This document shows, one piece after another, positions 34,816 through 46,435 of a stretch of DNA of 64,000 bases. The stretch covers positions 1 through 64,000 of the forward strand of contig WNNJ02000050.1 in the NCBI GenBank assembly GCA_012934845.2, in the 5' to 3' direction. The stretch's first letter is position 1. Every line of letters begins with the position of its first letter. This DNA is from Pomphorhynchus laevis. Its lineage: Eukaryota; Acanthocephala; Palaeacanthocephala; Echinorhynchida; Pomphorhynchidae. The notes under the pieces were generated by a model. The model was not told the DNA's origin. It did no database searches and was given only the letters and a program-made list of their open reading frames with translations. The translations under genes and the position numbers were made by a program.

Positions 34816-37150
34816 ATATTCTTTATTTTAAGTATTTAGAAAATCATCGTAATTTAAGTAAAGATTTAATTTTCTTCGTAGGTAACAGCAAGTACGAAAT
34901 TTGGATTTTAAAGCATTTTTATCGTCATCGTATATTTTTGACTACGATTCGCCAACCTTTAAAGTTGTTTTTGCTAGTGCTAATAGCATTCAAATACAAA
35001 ACTTTAACTGTTTACAATAAAGCAATAATATTGAATAATTAATTAATAATAACTAGAAATCCATCACCTGTTTTGTTTGAATACAAGAACAATATATGAA
35101 ATGCCAAAGCTGTTTTGATTAAATCTGTAAAACTTAAACGACTGTTATAACCACGTGGTTTCACTAGGCTGGGATAACAATGACAATATTCAAGAGATAA
35201 TCATTGACTAAATCAAGTAACCAAGTAATTGTAACGAATTTCCAGAGCTATTTAATCAAATACGATGTTGATGCATGATCTTCAAATGGTGATATGAATT
35301 AGCGAATGCAAGACTAATATAATCTATGACAAATATTTTATATACACTAAAAGGCTTGCAATGGCGAAAACAAAAGCGCTTGACCCAATTTTATTCGATG
35401 AGCAATACTTTATAATGTGAAACGATTAGACAGCGAAACAGAGAGTGTAAATAAAAAATTTCACTCAATTGTATAAGATGTCTAATGCAATTTTATAATT
35501 GTTCCAGATATTGTTTGATTTGGGGTACACACTGTCGGAACAATAAACTAAAAAATTTTACTATTACAACAATATACCTATAAGGCAAATTTGATTATCC
35601 TTGAGTTATATTTTAATTATGACTAATTATAATCCCATTCTACAATGCAAACTGAATTGGGATCACACTTACCAACCAAGTAATTATTATGAGAAAACAA
35701 ATTAAATTTATTTTTGAATTGAAAATTGTAAAATCATAATGATTTCTGTAGATTATATAAAACACAATACCTGATTTTTTATCATATATGTATTTGAGCA
35801 ACTTGAAAAAAAATATATTTTTATTTGTTAAATTTAAAATATTTTTTAGATCAGTTGAATTTATTTTGGAATAAAAAAATTATTCATACAGATTCTATAA
35901 ATGTAATATTTATCCTATATGTATTTGAGTCGATTAAAATATAAATTAAATATATTTTTGAAAAAAAAATTAAAATAATAATGAATTCTACAGATTCAAT
36001 ATGTGATGTTTATAGTATATATTTTTATTACTTTAAAATCAATTCTAGATTGATTATGGTGAGCATATATTTCATTTTATAATATTTACATTCAAATGAC
36101 TTTTAAAACGGCATATCCGAGCCAAAATAGCGATAAATTCAAATGACTTTTAAAACGGCATATCCGAGCCAAAATAGCGATAAAAATCTAAACAAAATAA
36201 CGATAGCTAGAACATCAACAACATTGAAAATGATCTTTTACCAAGAAAGATGAATGTATTGTTTGCGGTATATGATCTACATTTTTATGATGTTCTGAAT
36301 TGTTTCAGACTAATTTACATTTATTATGTAAAAACCATGACTCTTAAAATTAAGTCAATGCGTAATTACAAACCGCAAAACGAATTATTTACCATGAAAG
36401 ATGATATTGTTTGCGGTATATAATCTATATTTTTGAAGTTCACAGTTGTTACAGACTAATTTACATTTATCATGTAAAACGATGACTCCTATAAATTAAC
36501 TCACGGCGTAATCACAAACAAGAAAAACGATCTTTTTACTAAAATGAATAAATGTATTATCATGTAAAACTTGTGACTCCTTAAAGTTAATTCACGACAA
36601 ATAATATATTTAATAAATATACTTAATATATTTATTGAATTATTTAAAAAATTTTATAATTTTAAAAGCTCATAGTTTGAGTTAGATGCAACGAAATATC
36701 ACGACACAATCAATAAAATGATTGTGTCGTGATAGCTTCTGCGTAATAAAATGTGCAGAAGTTTAAATTTTATATTTCGGTACATTTTCACATCAACGTT
36801 CTGATCAAAGTAATAAATTATCTCTACTTTACGAATAAACTGTTAATAAACTTTTGAAAATTTATTTTATTTTAATTAATAAACAGTTGAAAATTTATTT
36901 TATCGTTAACAATGCAATCAACTGCCACTTTCAATAGTTCATGTCAGACTTCTCTTGAAAGATATATATATATATCACTAGCGGTTCAACAATGAATTTA
37001 AATGCAGTTTATTCGTTAGTTCAATAAACTAATGATTAAAGTATTTAATATAATAATTAATATTGATTATATTTACACATTATTTGAAATGTGTAAAAAT
37101 TCGTTATTTAAAAAAATATCATTATTAATATTATTAATATTAATAATATC
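34816..37150. other. No gene seen; two local tandem repeats
   Basis: 36,092-36,184 is a 46-bp unit present twice (CAAATGACTTTTAAAACGGC ... CCAAAATAGCGATAA). 36,225-36,570 holds about two and a half units of a ~150-bp repeat (GTTTGCGGTATAT, CAGACTAATTTACATTTATC, CATGTAAAAC, GACTCC). A third AT-rich local repeat family (ATTTATCCTATATGTATTTG) occurs at 35,780-35,935. No frame of note. Confidence 0.6.
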
Positions 37151-37159
37151 AATTATTAA

Positions 37160-37860
37160 ATCCGTCCCCTAGAAAACAACAGCCATAATCTAACTAAATT
37201 TCAATTCCGGGACGTACTTGCTGCGCGATACCGATGGTCCAGCCCAACGGGCCAGCAGCATTCTTTTGTGGTCAAGGCTTCAACATCTGTCACTTGGTAG
37301 CATGCCAGAATGGTGGGTTGTCTACCATCAGACACAATATAATACGGGATTTTATCGCGAGAAGGCTTAGTATGGTGTGCTACGCTGTAGCAATTGAGCC
37401 CACACTAAAACCACTTCCAAACGGAACTGAGTTCGAACATGACACGACGACGAAAGACCGAAATGTGCAAGCCGATATTGAATGCTATGGTTTGTACGGA
37501 GATCGGACGGAGCGGTCATTATTTGACATATGTACATTCAACCATTTGGCTTCGTCCTATTCATCTGTCACTTTCGATAGTCTATTTCGTTATCATGAAT
37601 CGAGAAAAATCGCGAAATATGGATAGCGAGTAGCCAGATTTGAACGAGCTAGTTTTCACCCAATCATCATAGCCGCAAATGGAGGATTGCGACCAGGGAT
37701 CCAAGCTATCATAAAACTCATTGGCAAGCTCAACGCGGAAAGAGGTCAATCTTTATACAGCAATAATGTTAGACTGATCCGTTGCAAGATCGGGCATAAA
37801 TTAGCAAAAGCAACTTCGATCGTCGTTCGGAAATCCAATGAGGATTCCTAGCAACAGAAC
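37160..37860 (+). mobile_element. RLE-family retroelement, copy B (endonuclease end)
   Basis: The frame from ~37,190 to 37,626 reads FRDVLAARYRW, then the Cys/His group (CGQGFNICHLVACQNGG), TIRHNIIRDF, VAIEPTLKPLPNGTEF, a D-x-x-VQADIECYG stretch, SLFDICTFN and FRYHESRKIAKYG. After a stop the same frame continues with RVARFERASFHPIIIAANGG. These are the conserved steps of the family's restriction-like endonuclease, compare 38,443-38,961 and 43,292-43,825. No RT remains. 37,860-38,090 may be a trailing part of the same element, but I could not match it. Confidence 0.75.
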
Positions 37861-38442
37861 TGGGCGCTTTGAACTACATAGTCGACATCCGTGCGAACCC
37901 AGACAATCATTGGCGAGTTGTGGCTTTTCTTTCACAATTGGATTTCTCGAAAACACGACGGAACAGGAGGTCAATAGACCGTATTTATACAAGAGTGGTG
38001 ACGGCGCTTAGTGAAAAGGCTACATTCACCAGCAGCTAACTGCGATCTCGGAAAAATGGCACAAGGCGATTGCTAAAGAGTTTTCACGAACTTAGACGTT
38101 TTTTGTTCTTTCGAATTAACGCTGTCTCTAGTATTATAATAATATAAAGTTTGAAAAAAAATTATTGGTATTAAGCAAATATTAGTATTTTGCAAATAGC
38201 TTTTTTTAATAATCAAAATTTATATTTGATAACAGACAATTACAAATTTACGGGATACCCGCAAATGGACTCTTATATTGATTATCACTATTAAACTTAA
38301 AAACGTTACTTGTGATTTTGTGTGATCATTGGTTGTTGCTTTCTGACATGTCTGTTTTCTGACATGCGTAAGGTTTCATCCTTATTGACATTGAAACAGC
38401 CTTTGCAATAAGAGTCGAGATCCTTGATCGTAAGCTTCATAT

Positions 38443-38961
38443 TCAATCATTGTACGAAGAATGAGTACGAGTGGGTATCTGACTTGATATTTGTTTCAGT
38501 ACAGCGTTCGTTGTCGGACCCATCCCTCCTGTGGTCGATAATATAATCGGATGAAAGAATGCATGCTCAACCTTCACTATTCGTTCATTATATTTTGCAT
38601 TTTTGCGATTTTCGTGATATTTGAAGGGGTCTGATATTAGTGATAGGGAGTACGACGGAGCCAAAGAGTTAAAAACGCATATATCCATGAAGGACCGGCC
38701 CGTAGCAATTCCAAATAGGTCGTTGCAAGAAATATCTGCCCTTGCATCTCTATCTCGCGATGTTGTATTGTTATCGAATTCAATAGATTGAGGTACAGGA
38801 TTAAGTTGGGGCTCTTTTATTACGCACTTACAAAACGTGCTTAAACATTTAGATATTTCATCGATTACAATATTGTGACAGACAAAATTAAATCCCCCAG
38901 TCGGGCATGATAGGGTATGCGTAATATCAAATCCGGCACTACAAGGGCACTTATTTGCCAT
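38443..38961 (-). CDS. RLE copy C: restriction-like endonuclease domain
   Basis: 172 open residues. C5, C7, H15 and C19 form a zinc-like group, followed by CHN (29-30; RHN in copies B and E), IKEPQLNPVPQSIEF, DARADISCNDLFG (72-84), FMDICVF with D93, and FKYHENRKNAKY (103-114). This is the spacing PD/AD...D-x-x...K-x-x-KY of R2-type endonucleases. It then continues VEHAFFHPIILSTTGGMGP (131-149), a strongly conserved motif of this family. The enzyme would cut the target site before reverse transcription. The module itself looks whole although the element is not. Confidence 0.7.
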   Translation of the reverse strand: MANKCPCSAGFDITHTLSCPTGGFNFVCHNIVIDEISKCLSTFCKCVIKEPQLNPVPQSIEFDNNTTSRDRDARADISCNDLFGIATGRSFMDICVFNSLAPSYSLSLISDPFKYHENRKNAKYNERIVKVEHAFFHPIILSTTGGMGPTTNAVLKQISSQIPTRTHSSYND

Positions 38962-39499
38962 TGAGTTTGGTTGCCAGCCATATCGTACTGCAACAGCGTC
39001 TTGGAACTCCCTCGTACGCTGTATTCAGCCATGCCGACGCTCTAGTTGTATTGGCGTATTTAAGAATCGAAGCAAGATCCCTCTCAGAGGATTTGATGAG
39101 ACCTGATAAAATATGAGCCCATCTGCTAAAATTGGAATATCGGATGTGGCTCAGCAAATCTCGTCGATTATCCAGAAGAACAGAATTTTGACAGCTATTC
39201 TATTAAGCTCAAACATCTTTAACGAGTTCACGTAATCCACATTTCCTCTTTCGGTTGGGTTATAAATTCCGAGTCCAACAAATTTGAACGGAAGTGTAAT
39301 TAGTATTCTATATTCCTCTTCAATCGTTCCGGTACATAACATATGAGGTAATAAGTGCTCGACCAGCCGCGAACGAAAGCTTTCAAACCAACGGTTTGTG
39401 GTTTTGAGTCTGTTGGTGTTGATATGCCTTTGTCAATAGAATATAAGCCGAGAATGCGTTGATTGATGCAATCTCATGAAGCTGATCAAGTGACTTATT

Positions 39500-40243
39500 C
39501 TAATCGTCGACCGTTTCTTTAACTCGTGACTTCACGGATTCGCCGATACCTATAAAGCTTCCTAGATATTTGGCACCATCTTTATGTATAGGTACGGCAT
39601 CGTCTGAAAATCGCTTTAGATTAATCTCCAGCTCTACACCGTGTGTCAGAAGCGTGTATTTTGTAGGATTTACAAAGTATCCATAATTCGGGCCCAACTG
39701 CTTGACACATTCCCACACTTTTAAGAGGTCATCGATTTTTTTGACACATGCTCCATCGTCTGCGTACCAACAGTGGATAGCTCCAGGTACAATCTTACTC
39801 AATCTATCAATTAGGGGCATTGATGCAGCAGCGTAAGCAGCCATGGCTAGCGGATCTCATTGTGTGAATCCTTCAGCCGACAATAGCGTTATATTATCGA
39901 CAATAAGAATTGATGGTTGCCCATACGTGTTATTTAATATCGTCGATAAAGCTGGACATATATATTTCATGTTTGTTAGAGTCATTTCTCTGTTAACACA
40001 ATTAAATGTGTTTCTTGCATCTAACAATAGCACACAATTGTTGGCTGATTTTTCAAACGCTGTTCGGACTGAATGAACAGCGATTTCGGTACCACATCGT
40101 TGTCCCGCGCATAGTTGAAAAGTCCAACAAACTACTGTCAGATCATTTTTGATGCGTGAAAGCAAAGCACGACCAACTATTCTCCTCAATACCTCACCAA
40201 TTCTAATTGGTCTGACATTAGTCATCTTGTTTAATGGTATCAA
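39500..40243 (-). pseudogene. RLE copy C: reverse transcriptase
   Basis: Minus-strand reading: VRPIRIGEVLRRIVGRALL, FQLCAGQRCGTEIAVHSV, LLLDARNTFNCVNR (the first catalytic Asp region), AEGFTQ, then DPLAMAAYAAASMPLI, HCWYADDGACV (YADD near 39,765) and LGPNYGYFVNPTKYTLL, then KYLGSFIG. The EGxTQGDPLAM motif replaces the QGSPLSP of ordinary LINEs. One stop separates the two open stretches (40,243-39,857 and 39,844-39,500). The pre-RT region upstream reads VFES, LHPTNASA, YDLTPEEVITAAK and GFAGPSEGD. Confidence 0.75.
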
Positions 40244-41018
40244 ACGACTTACTGTATATGCCTGCAGAAGGGATGGCTTAATAGATTCAGTCGATATCTT
40301 AATTGCGAATTCACATATCTTGTCGGCTAGAAGGTAAGAACTATTACCAAATGATGTAAGAAAATGTCTTCAACCATCAGAGTCTCCTTCAGACGGACCA
40401 GCAAATCCGCGTGTTCATTTTGCTGCTGTTATAACTTCCTCTGGAGTCAAATCATAAAATCGCGAGGCATAATGTTCCACGCATCCATACAACCTATCCC
40501 TAAGCATCATGATGTCAGACGCCGACGCGTTAGTAGGATGAAGTTCCCTTAGCTTTCGAAGACGGTAATGCCGTCAAGTTCCGTTCCCAATAACAATATT
40601 CCACCACAATACTGATGTTTTAATAACCGCGATGCTTTCCTGATTTTTCCAGATTTAATAAGATTGACAGCCTTTTTTATATCTGATGTGGGCATGTTTC
40701 CATCTTTATCTAGTTCATTTACCCGACACTTTTGAAGAAATCGTGCTTCTGGCAGTAACTCACTAAGTTTTCCCCCTCTTTAAAGTAGTATTCTCCGTTC
40801 CAGGGTATTCCTAGTTAGATTTACTTTCCGTGTCGGAATTCCTTGCTTGCACTACACATCGGTAATTTAAAAAGATTTGGACACCATTGGATTATTTCGT
40901 CGTACAACGACGAAATAATTATTTCGTCGTAAAGTGAACATTTTTCCAAATTTATCTCTGTCATGGATACTGGATCGTGTGATGCTCGTACGTTCGAGGA
41001 TTGAAGCTCATGTACAAT

Positions 41019-41201
41019 TTAAAACTCGTTGTTACCGTGATTGCCGAATTCCTGATCACATTGAGTTTTGCGCAGGCAGTTTGGAGCTGAGCAATTAAGG
41101 CATGGTTTATTCGATCTCGCGCACCGACACCTCAAACATTTGGCAACCACGCCATTGCACGAACAACACTTTTGTATCGAAGAGGGGATGCCTCGTGGCA
41201 T
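41019..41201 (-). CDS. RLE copy C: cysteine-rich N-terminal domain
   Basis: Sixty residues starting at ATG 41,201 (MPRGIPSS). Cysteines are spaced CCSC-x6-KCLRCRCA-x6-CLNC-x3-NC, with a later C. The CxC-plus-CxxC pattern recalls CXC/tesmin-type DNA-binding domains, though the fit is only by spacing. It lies in the right place and strand to be the N-terminus of copy C. A role in binding target DNA or the element RNA is inferred from position, by analogy with the N-terminal zinc fingers of R2-type elements. Confidence 0.5.
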   Translation of the reverse strand: MPRGIPSSIQKCCSCNGVVAKCLRCRCARSNKPCLNCSAPNCLRKTQCDQEFGNHGNNEF

Positions 41202-41519
41202 AACTGTTAGACAGCCAGAGCCCTTTTATTCTTTTATCATGGGATGACTCTTCTATGGTTTATTGTGAGTGTGTTTAAGCTGTTTAAAATGTCTTCAATG
41301 CCACTATGCAGCCGTCGGAGCCTTCTCAAGTCTTAGTCTACAAGTCGTTAGTGTACAGCAAGTCTTTAGTATGCAAGTCATTAGTTGTGTGTTTAAGTTG
41401 TTAAAATTTTTTGTTCTCTAATACTACTATTTTGCAAATAGTAGTATTAATATTAAGTAAATTACAAACATCGAAACTTTTTGCTCAGTGAGGTATAATA
41501 GTAGTTAGTGATGGACTGC

Positions 41520-42650
41520 AAGTTCATTGGTCAGCAATTGGAACATATGTATATATTGAAAATTTGGTTAACAGAAAGTTTGATAATTGGATGAGATTGA
41601 TATCAAACTTGACGGAAGTCGCTTATGAAAACCCACACATTTCTTACTCAGCATTAGTTTAATCCTTAAAATTTAAATGGAATTTCATTCAACAAACATG
41701 TCCGGTGAACATATTTATATTTGAAAGATTACGCAAAGTAGCTGAAGATGACATGATGCTTGTAATTAGAGGGATTAAAAATCTTGAACAATACTGGAGT
41801 GATATCGAACTTCCATTACGTTATGGTGGTCTTTGGATTGAATTGCCTGATTATTTAACAGCACTGGCTTATGAGGGATCATTACGAATAAACAAACCTT
41901 TGCTAAACTATCTTACTGGAAACGCTCTTATCAATGAACAGAATCACATTGCTGCAGACATACATGATTGGCATAAATGTTGTATGACTTATCATTATTT
42001 AACATTTTTGTAGATTGTTCAATAAAGCCTCTTTGGCAAAGTTTGGTTCGTTCACTACAATGCTGAAGAAACAAAGCATTTCTATACCGACTTATATATA
42101 AAACAACACGACTTCAGAAATTACTCAATATTAGAGTATGCATCACATGAAAGTACATAATCATGGCTATCTGCTAAAGCATTGACGACTTGACTATCAT
42201 TCACAACTCGTTAGCTGATGATTTGTCTACTGTCATCAATTGTGTATGTATCAAACATTCCCTTTAATATGTATCGGATTGTATGACTTTTGAAGCCTAT
42301 ACTACCACGATAGACGCCAATACACGTTCAGAATATAATATAATGGATTGGAAGGTGTTACTACGGAGCGGTCCTTCTAGCACATTGTAGATTTTAATCA
42401 TCTTGCTTCGTCTTATTCATCCGGTCATGTTACTTCTAAAATTATATTTCACGAGCAACGAAAAAGAGCAAAACGGTAAAAGGGTTGCGCGTCTGCAAAT
42501 AGCAAAATTTAGCAGCGAACGGTGGCTCTTCATTGAAGGTATTGAAGCGTATTGCACAACTAAAGGCGTCTTGTTATTCACTTCTATACAATGATTGCAT
42601 CAACTGTTTAAAACGCAGAATCGGTTTGCGCTAGCAAAAGTATCATCAAT
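41520..42650 (+). mobile_element. RLE-family retroelement, copy D (C-terminal half)
   Basis: From ~41,528 it reads KFIGQQLEH and VNRKFDNWMRLISNLTEVAY with NPHISYSAL, then FERLRKVAEDD and LRYGGLWIELPDYLTALAYEGS (41,705-42,013); this is the post-RT region with the family's LPxRxGGLGI motif. A ~290-bp gap follows, then an endonuclease remnant near 42,350-42,470 (DFNHLASSYSSGHVTS, FHEQRKRAKR). Orientation is opposite to copies C and E. Several breaks are present. Confidence 0.7.
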
Positions 42651-42659
42651 ATGCATGTG

Positions 42660-43125
42660 ATATGCCCGGTCTACAATAAACAACCCGGTTGTCATGGGTG
42701 ATAACAATTCCAGATAACAATTTAAATTAATTTAATATAAAAATTTCATAGAGCCTATTTGAGGTCAACACTTGTTTTATGTATTATCTGTAAATAAATG
42801 TTTTATAAAAATTAAATGTAAAAAATTTATTTATTAAATAAATTTAAAAAATTTTGAAAACTAAATTAAAAAATGTTTATTTATTAAATAAATAAACAAA
42901 AAATAATAATAAGTAATTTAAAGAAATTATAATAAGAAAAATAGTAATTATTAAATAATCATTATAATTATTATAATATTTTTTAATTTGTTTAATAACA
43001 AATATTTATTAAATAATATTTTTTATTTTTTATAATAATATAATAATAAATACATATTAAGGTAACCCGCCAATGGGCCCATAAATAATAATCATTACAT
43101 GAAGATCAACATTTCATCATAGTAT
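42660..43125. other. AT-rich spacer between RLE copies D and E
   Basis: Low-complexity AT tracts. CATAGAGCCTATTTGAGGTC followed by AACACTTGTTTTATG at 42,750 recurs at 45,425-45,460 (TATAGGGCCTATTTGAGAGC), so short repeats bracket copy E. Confidence 0.45.
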
Positions 43126-43291
43126 ATGCTTGCAATTGATTGCGGGTGCTTCTTTCTTCAGCTATTGTCAATTTGCATGCTGATAACCTCTGCAATATTA
43201 GCAAAAACTACCCTCCTATATCGAAATGCACGCAAGCATTGCGATATGGACCTGGCCATCGCGATGCTCAGTTTTGCTCGCAACCACGAGA

Positions 43292-43825
43292 TCACCTCTG
43301 AGTAACTTCTTCCTCGCTTGCTGCTAATTTTTGAGGCAATTGCATCCATGACGGATTGCGCCATACTTCCTGCTCCACCAGTGGCCGCAAATACATTAGG
43401 AGCGAATGAACTTGATCGATCTCACGTATACGTGCCTCATATTTGGATCGCTTTGTCTTTTCATGGTATTTGAAACATGTATATGTTGACTTCGACAAAT
43501 ACGATGCATAATTTGAATTGAATATACACACGTCCATGAACATGCGTTCCGTCATATTTCCGAAGAGACAATGAGACACTATATCTGGACAAGCATCGGT
43601 ATTTCTCGTCGTAGTGCTAGTTTCAAATATATACGTTTCAGGCAATGGAGCTAAACTTGGTTCAATTGCCACACTTGAGCATATTTCTGTTAAGACAGTT
43701 GCCAATACATTACGAACTTCATTGTGACGAACTGTTGGAATGCCACCTCTTTTACACGATAAAGCATGGTTAATGTTGAACTCAGCTCCACAAACACATG
43801 TATGAGTTATGTTTGCCGGTTTCAA
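43292..43825 (-). CDS. RLE copy E: restriction-like endonuclease domain
   Basis: 177 open residues. C10, C12, H20 and C24 form the zinc-like group. TVRHNEVRN follows (RHN 33-35), then VAIEPSLAPLPETYIFE, DACPDIVSHCLFG with PD at 80-81, MFMDVCIFN with D98, and FKYHEKTKRSKYEARI with K-x-x-KY at ~113-119. This gives a fuller PD-x(n)-D-x-x...K signature than copy C. The copy-C motif TTGGMGP is lost here (RPLVEQEVW region). Confidence 0.7.
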   Translation of the reverse strand: MKPANITHTCVCGAEFNINHALSCKRGGIPTVRHNEVRNVLATVLTEICSSVAIEPSLAPLPETYIFETSTTTRNTDACPDIVSHCLFGNMTERMFMDVCIFNSNYASYLSKSTYTCFKYHEKTKRSKYEARIREIDQVHSLLMYLRPLVEQEVWRNPSWMQLPQKLAASEEEVTQR

Positions 43826-44404
43826 TAATAGCTGGCCGCCAAAGCATCAAGGAATCCGATGGTTGACAGATGACTATTAAACGCTTCTAGCAGACGGCTT
43901 TTTAGTCAACCTGATGCACTCTTCAAAGATGCAAAGTCAAGTAACCGGGTCGTTCTGGGGAATTGAACCTTCACATTATCCCGCCTTTCCTTTTGAAGTT
44001 CTAGATTTTGGATTCTTAATTGCCCGCAATTTTAATTTGCGATTGTTCACGATCATTCGCAAGTGCAATATCAAACGGAATGTACATTTGAATTGATGAA
44101 CTGTGTTGATTCAGTACCTCGACTATGGGATCCCAAAATCCAAGTCCGCCTAATTCGGTAGGAAGAACATATACGTTTTCTAGCTCGTCAGTGGTTTCCT
44201 GTGAGAATAAGCTAGTACAGAACACTTCGAATATGTTTTCCATTAGTGACCCCAACCATTCCCCCTTGCACTTTGTGTTGCGAATAATGTGAAGCTATTT
44301 ATTTTGGAAAGCTTAAATATATGTGTAGTACGTACAATGAGCATCCCTATCTGCTAATGTGCTATGTTGCAGTAGCTGTTCGCACCATATGTCAATCTTA
44401 CCTG

Positions 44405-44833
44405 TCACGATCCGCTCGATAAATGCGACGTTCCAACTTGTGCATCAAGAATTGTAAGAACTTCATCCGTTATATGTAGGTTCGGATCGTGAAATACACT
44501 AATCACTCTTAGTTTTTGTTCAGAATGAACCAATATTTTGCACTTTGCTGGGCTTACGATATATCCATATTGTGGACCTATCTCCATCAATAAATCCCAT
44601 ACCTGTCTGAGGTTTTCCGTTGTGCCCACAAAGTTTGCGTCATCCGCATACCATTTTTTAGTAGCATCCAGTATACACTCTTGTATTCGTCGGATAAGTG
44701 GTATTGACGGAGTTGCAAACGCGGCCATTGCCAACGGATCTCCTTGAGTGGAACCTTCTGTTGCTTTTAGCAAGCACTCGTTTGTGGTCATCAATATACT
44801 GCCGTCATGTGCGTTATGCAACACTTGTGACAT
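44405..44833 (-). pseudogene. RLE copy E: reverse transcriptase palm
   Basis: 142 open residues with EGSTQGDPLAMAA (26-38), WYADDANFVG (61-70), and LMEIGPQYGYIVSPAKCKILV. These match copy C closely. The last 20 residues leave the family pattern. Confidence 0.7.
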
Positions 44834-45240
44834 TGATGGACATACGTTAGCTATATTTGCTAGAGCCAGCTTTCGACAGACCTTGTTAAACGCATTGCTT
44901 GCATCAATTGTGAGAGTGGAATGGTCCCTATTTGATTCGTAAGCTTGTGAAATGAAGTGTACAGCATACTCAATACCTGCTCTCTATGATGCTCATAATT
45001 GAACTTTACCAGCAACATTTTGCAATGGATTTTTGATCACTGACATTATTGTTTTATCTATTATCCTGCGTGCGATGTCCCCTACGCTTATGGGATGGAC
45101 TCCGGGATTTTTGTTCAGTAGGATTAGTCTACTGACTAATATTGCTTCAATGGTCGAAAATGCAATCATTTCGGTAGCTATTCTTCTGATCAGATCGGCA
45201 ATACTTTCGGCTAGTTTCAATGAGTGTGACTTAAAACATA

Positions 45241-45895
45241 ATATTTTTTAATAATAATACATTTTCAGAGTTGTTAAATCTTATTTTACAACTCTTGTCT
45301 CTCCCTGCAAATGTAATGTGAGACATTACATACATCGATATAATGTAAGATATCGTTCTCGACAGACCTCATCGGTATGTATGTATTATTTCTATGTATT
45401 TATGTGTGCCTTAGGGCCTATATCATATAGGGCCTATTTGAGAGCAACACTTGTTTTATGCATTATCTGTGTATGATTGTGTATTATTTGTGTAATATAG
45501 ATGCTACCATATGCGTTATATATACTTCGCAACTAAAAACTGTCACGAAAAATAATAATTTTCTTAATTAACTTTTAATTTTTTAATTTATTCCTAAAAT
45601 TTAATTAATTTGTTAAATTTTATTTGAATATAAGCACAAATTAGGAGAACAATATTTGTGTAAATATAAGATAAAAATATAAAAATATTGGTATTATTAT
45701 GATAATATTAAGCGTAGATTTTAAATAACAACGATTTGAGCGTAGATTTAAAAATAGTAACATAAATGCTATTAAAATCCACTTTTGTCCGAAAAGTAAT
45801 AGATAAAATAAGATACATAAAATACGAGACCCCACCATATGTAATTTAAGATCTACTCTTATTCGTCTACATAAGAATTTGGGCATTGCATATAT
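45241..45895. other. Spacer, no gene seen
   Basis: Includes the repeat of 42,750 at 45,425-45,460. The small minus-strand frame 45,641-45,886 is hydrophobic and low-complexity and is not called. Confidence 0.35.
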
Positions 45896-45899
45896 GCTA

Positions 45900-46435
45900 G
45901 AAACCTAAATTGAAGTCAACCTACTCAGCTACAATAAAAACCCACTTTAAGAAACTTCATTTATTGGAAGAATATCTTATGATAGACAAATCAAACAAGT
46001 CCCCATGGATGCCTAATCCAAATCGATGTAAAAATCAGCATTAAACAATATCTCAATTCAAACTTGGAAGTTATACTTCCAATCACTTTTGTCGGCACCG
46101 TGTTTAAAATGTGACCTTGATAGTCCACTGATTGTATCTAGTGCGTTTCAGCAAAACATTGGCAAGACACACTTAGGAAATATAATATTCAAGCCTAGTG
46201 AACCATTCTCCACTTACGAGTTATTTCAATGCATCTCTAATCTAAGCAATCATAAGGCTGTAGAAGAAGGCAATCTATCCATAGAACACATCAAAGCAAC
46301 GTTCGATATGTTAGGTCGCTACTGTGAGTTGTTTTTTAACGCGATATTAGAAAGGAAGTCGATACCATCTACTTGGAAATTTACGATCATTCACATGTTA
46401 TATAAAGGTAACGGTTTAGTTCTGAGTTCATAAAT
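45900..46435 (+). mobile_element. LINE fragment, region before and into the RT
   Basis: The frame 46,089-46,433 reads FSTYELFQCISNLSNHKAV, NLSIEHIKATFDML, LFFNAILERKSIPSTWKFTI and HMLYKGNG. These correspond to the start of the RT in Jockey/CR1-type LINEs (DGIS..LK, IFNxSL..G.FPxxWK, I.P.YKxG). An upstream frame near 45,945-46,040 reads LHLLEEYLMIDKSNKSPWMP. The fragment stops where the 24-bp minisatellite starts. It belongs to a different family from the 17-21 kb LINE. Confidence 0.6.

Larger units (their letters stand above)
38400..41400 (-). mobile_element. RLE-family retroelement, copy C (most complete)
   Basis: On the minus strand, 5' to 3': short direct repeats (41,400-41,330), a Cys-rich domain (41,201-41,019), the pre-RT region (about 40,740-40,340), RT (40,243-39,500), a LPFKFVGLGIYNP stretch (39,300-39,250), and the endonuclease (38,961-38,443). 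The total of ~3 kb appears to cover every module seen in the other four copies. Several frame breaks separate the modules, so it is dead. The order RT then C-terminal PD-(D/E)XK endonuclease is that of the R2/NeSL/CRE-type non-LTR elements; whether this family belongs to one of those clades is open. Confidence 0.75.
43130..45240 (-). mobile_element. RLE-family retroelement, copy E (5'-truncated)
   Basis: Minus-strand order: RLILLNKNPGVHPISVGDIARR (45,140-45,075), EGSTQGDPLAMAAFATP and KKWYADDANFVG (44,833-44,405, YADD near 44,645), LPTELGGLGFWDP (44,170-44,130) and the endonuclease (43,825-43,292). The N-terminal Cys-rich and pre-RT parts are missing. It is flanked by related short repeats at 42,750 and 45,430. 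Dead, with several frame breaks. Confidence 0.75.
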
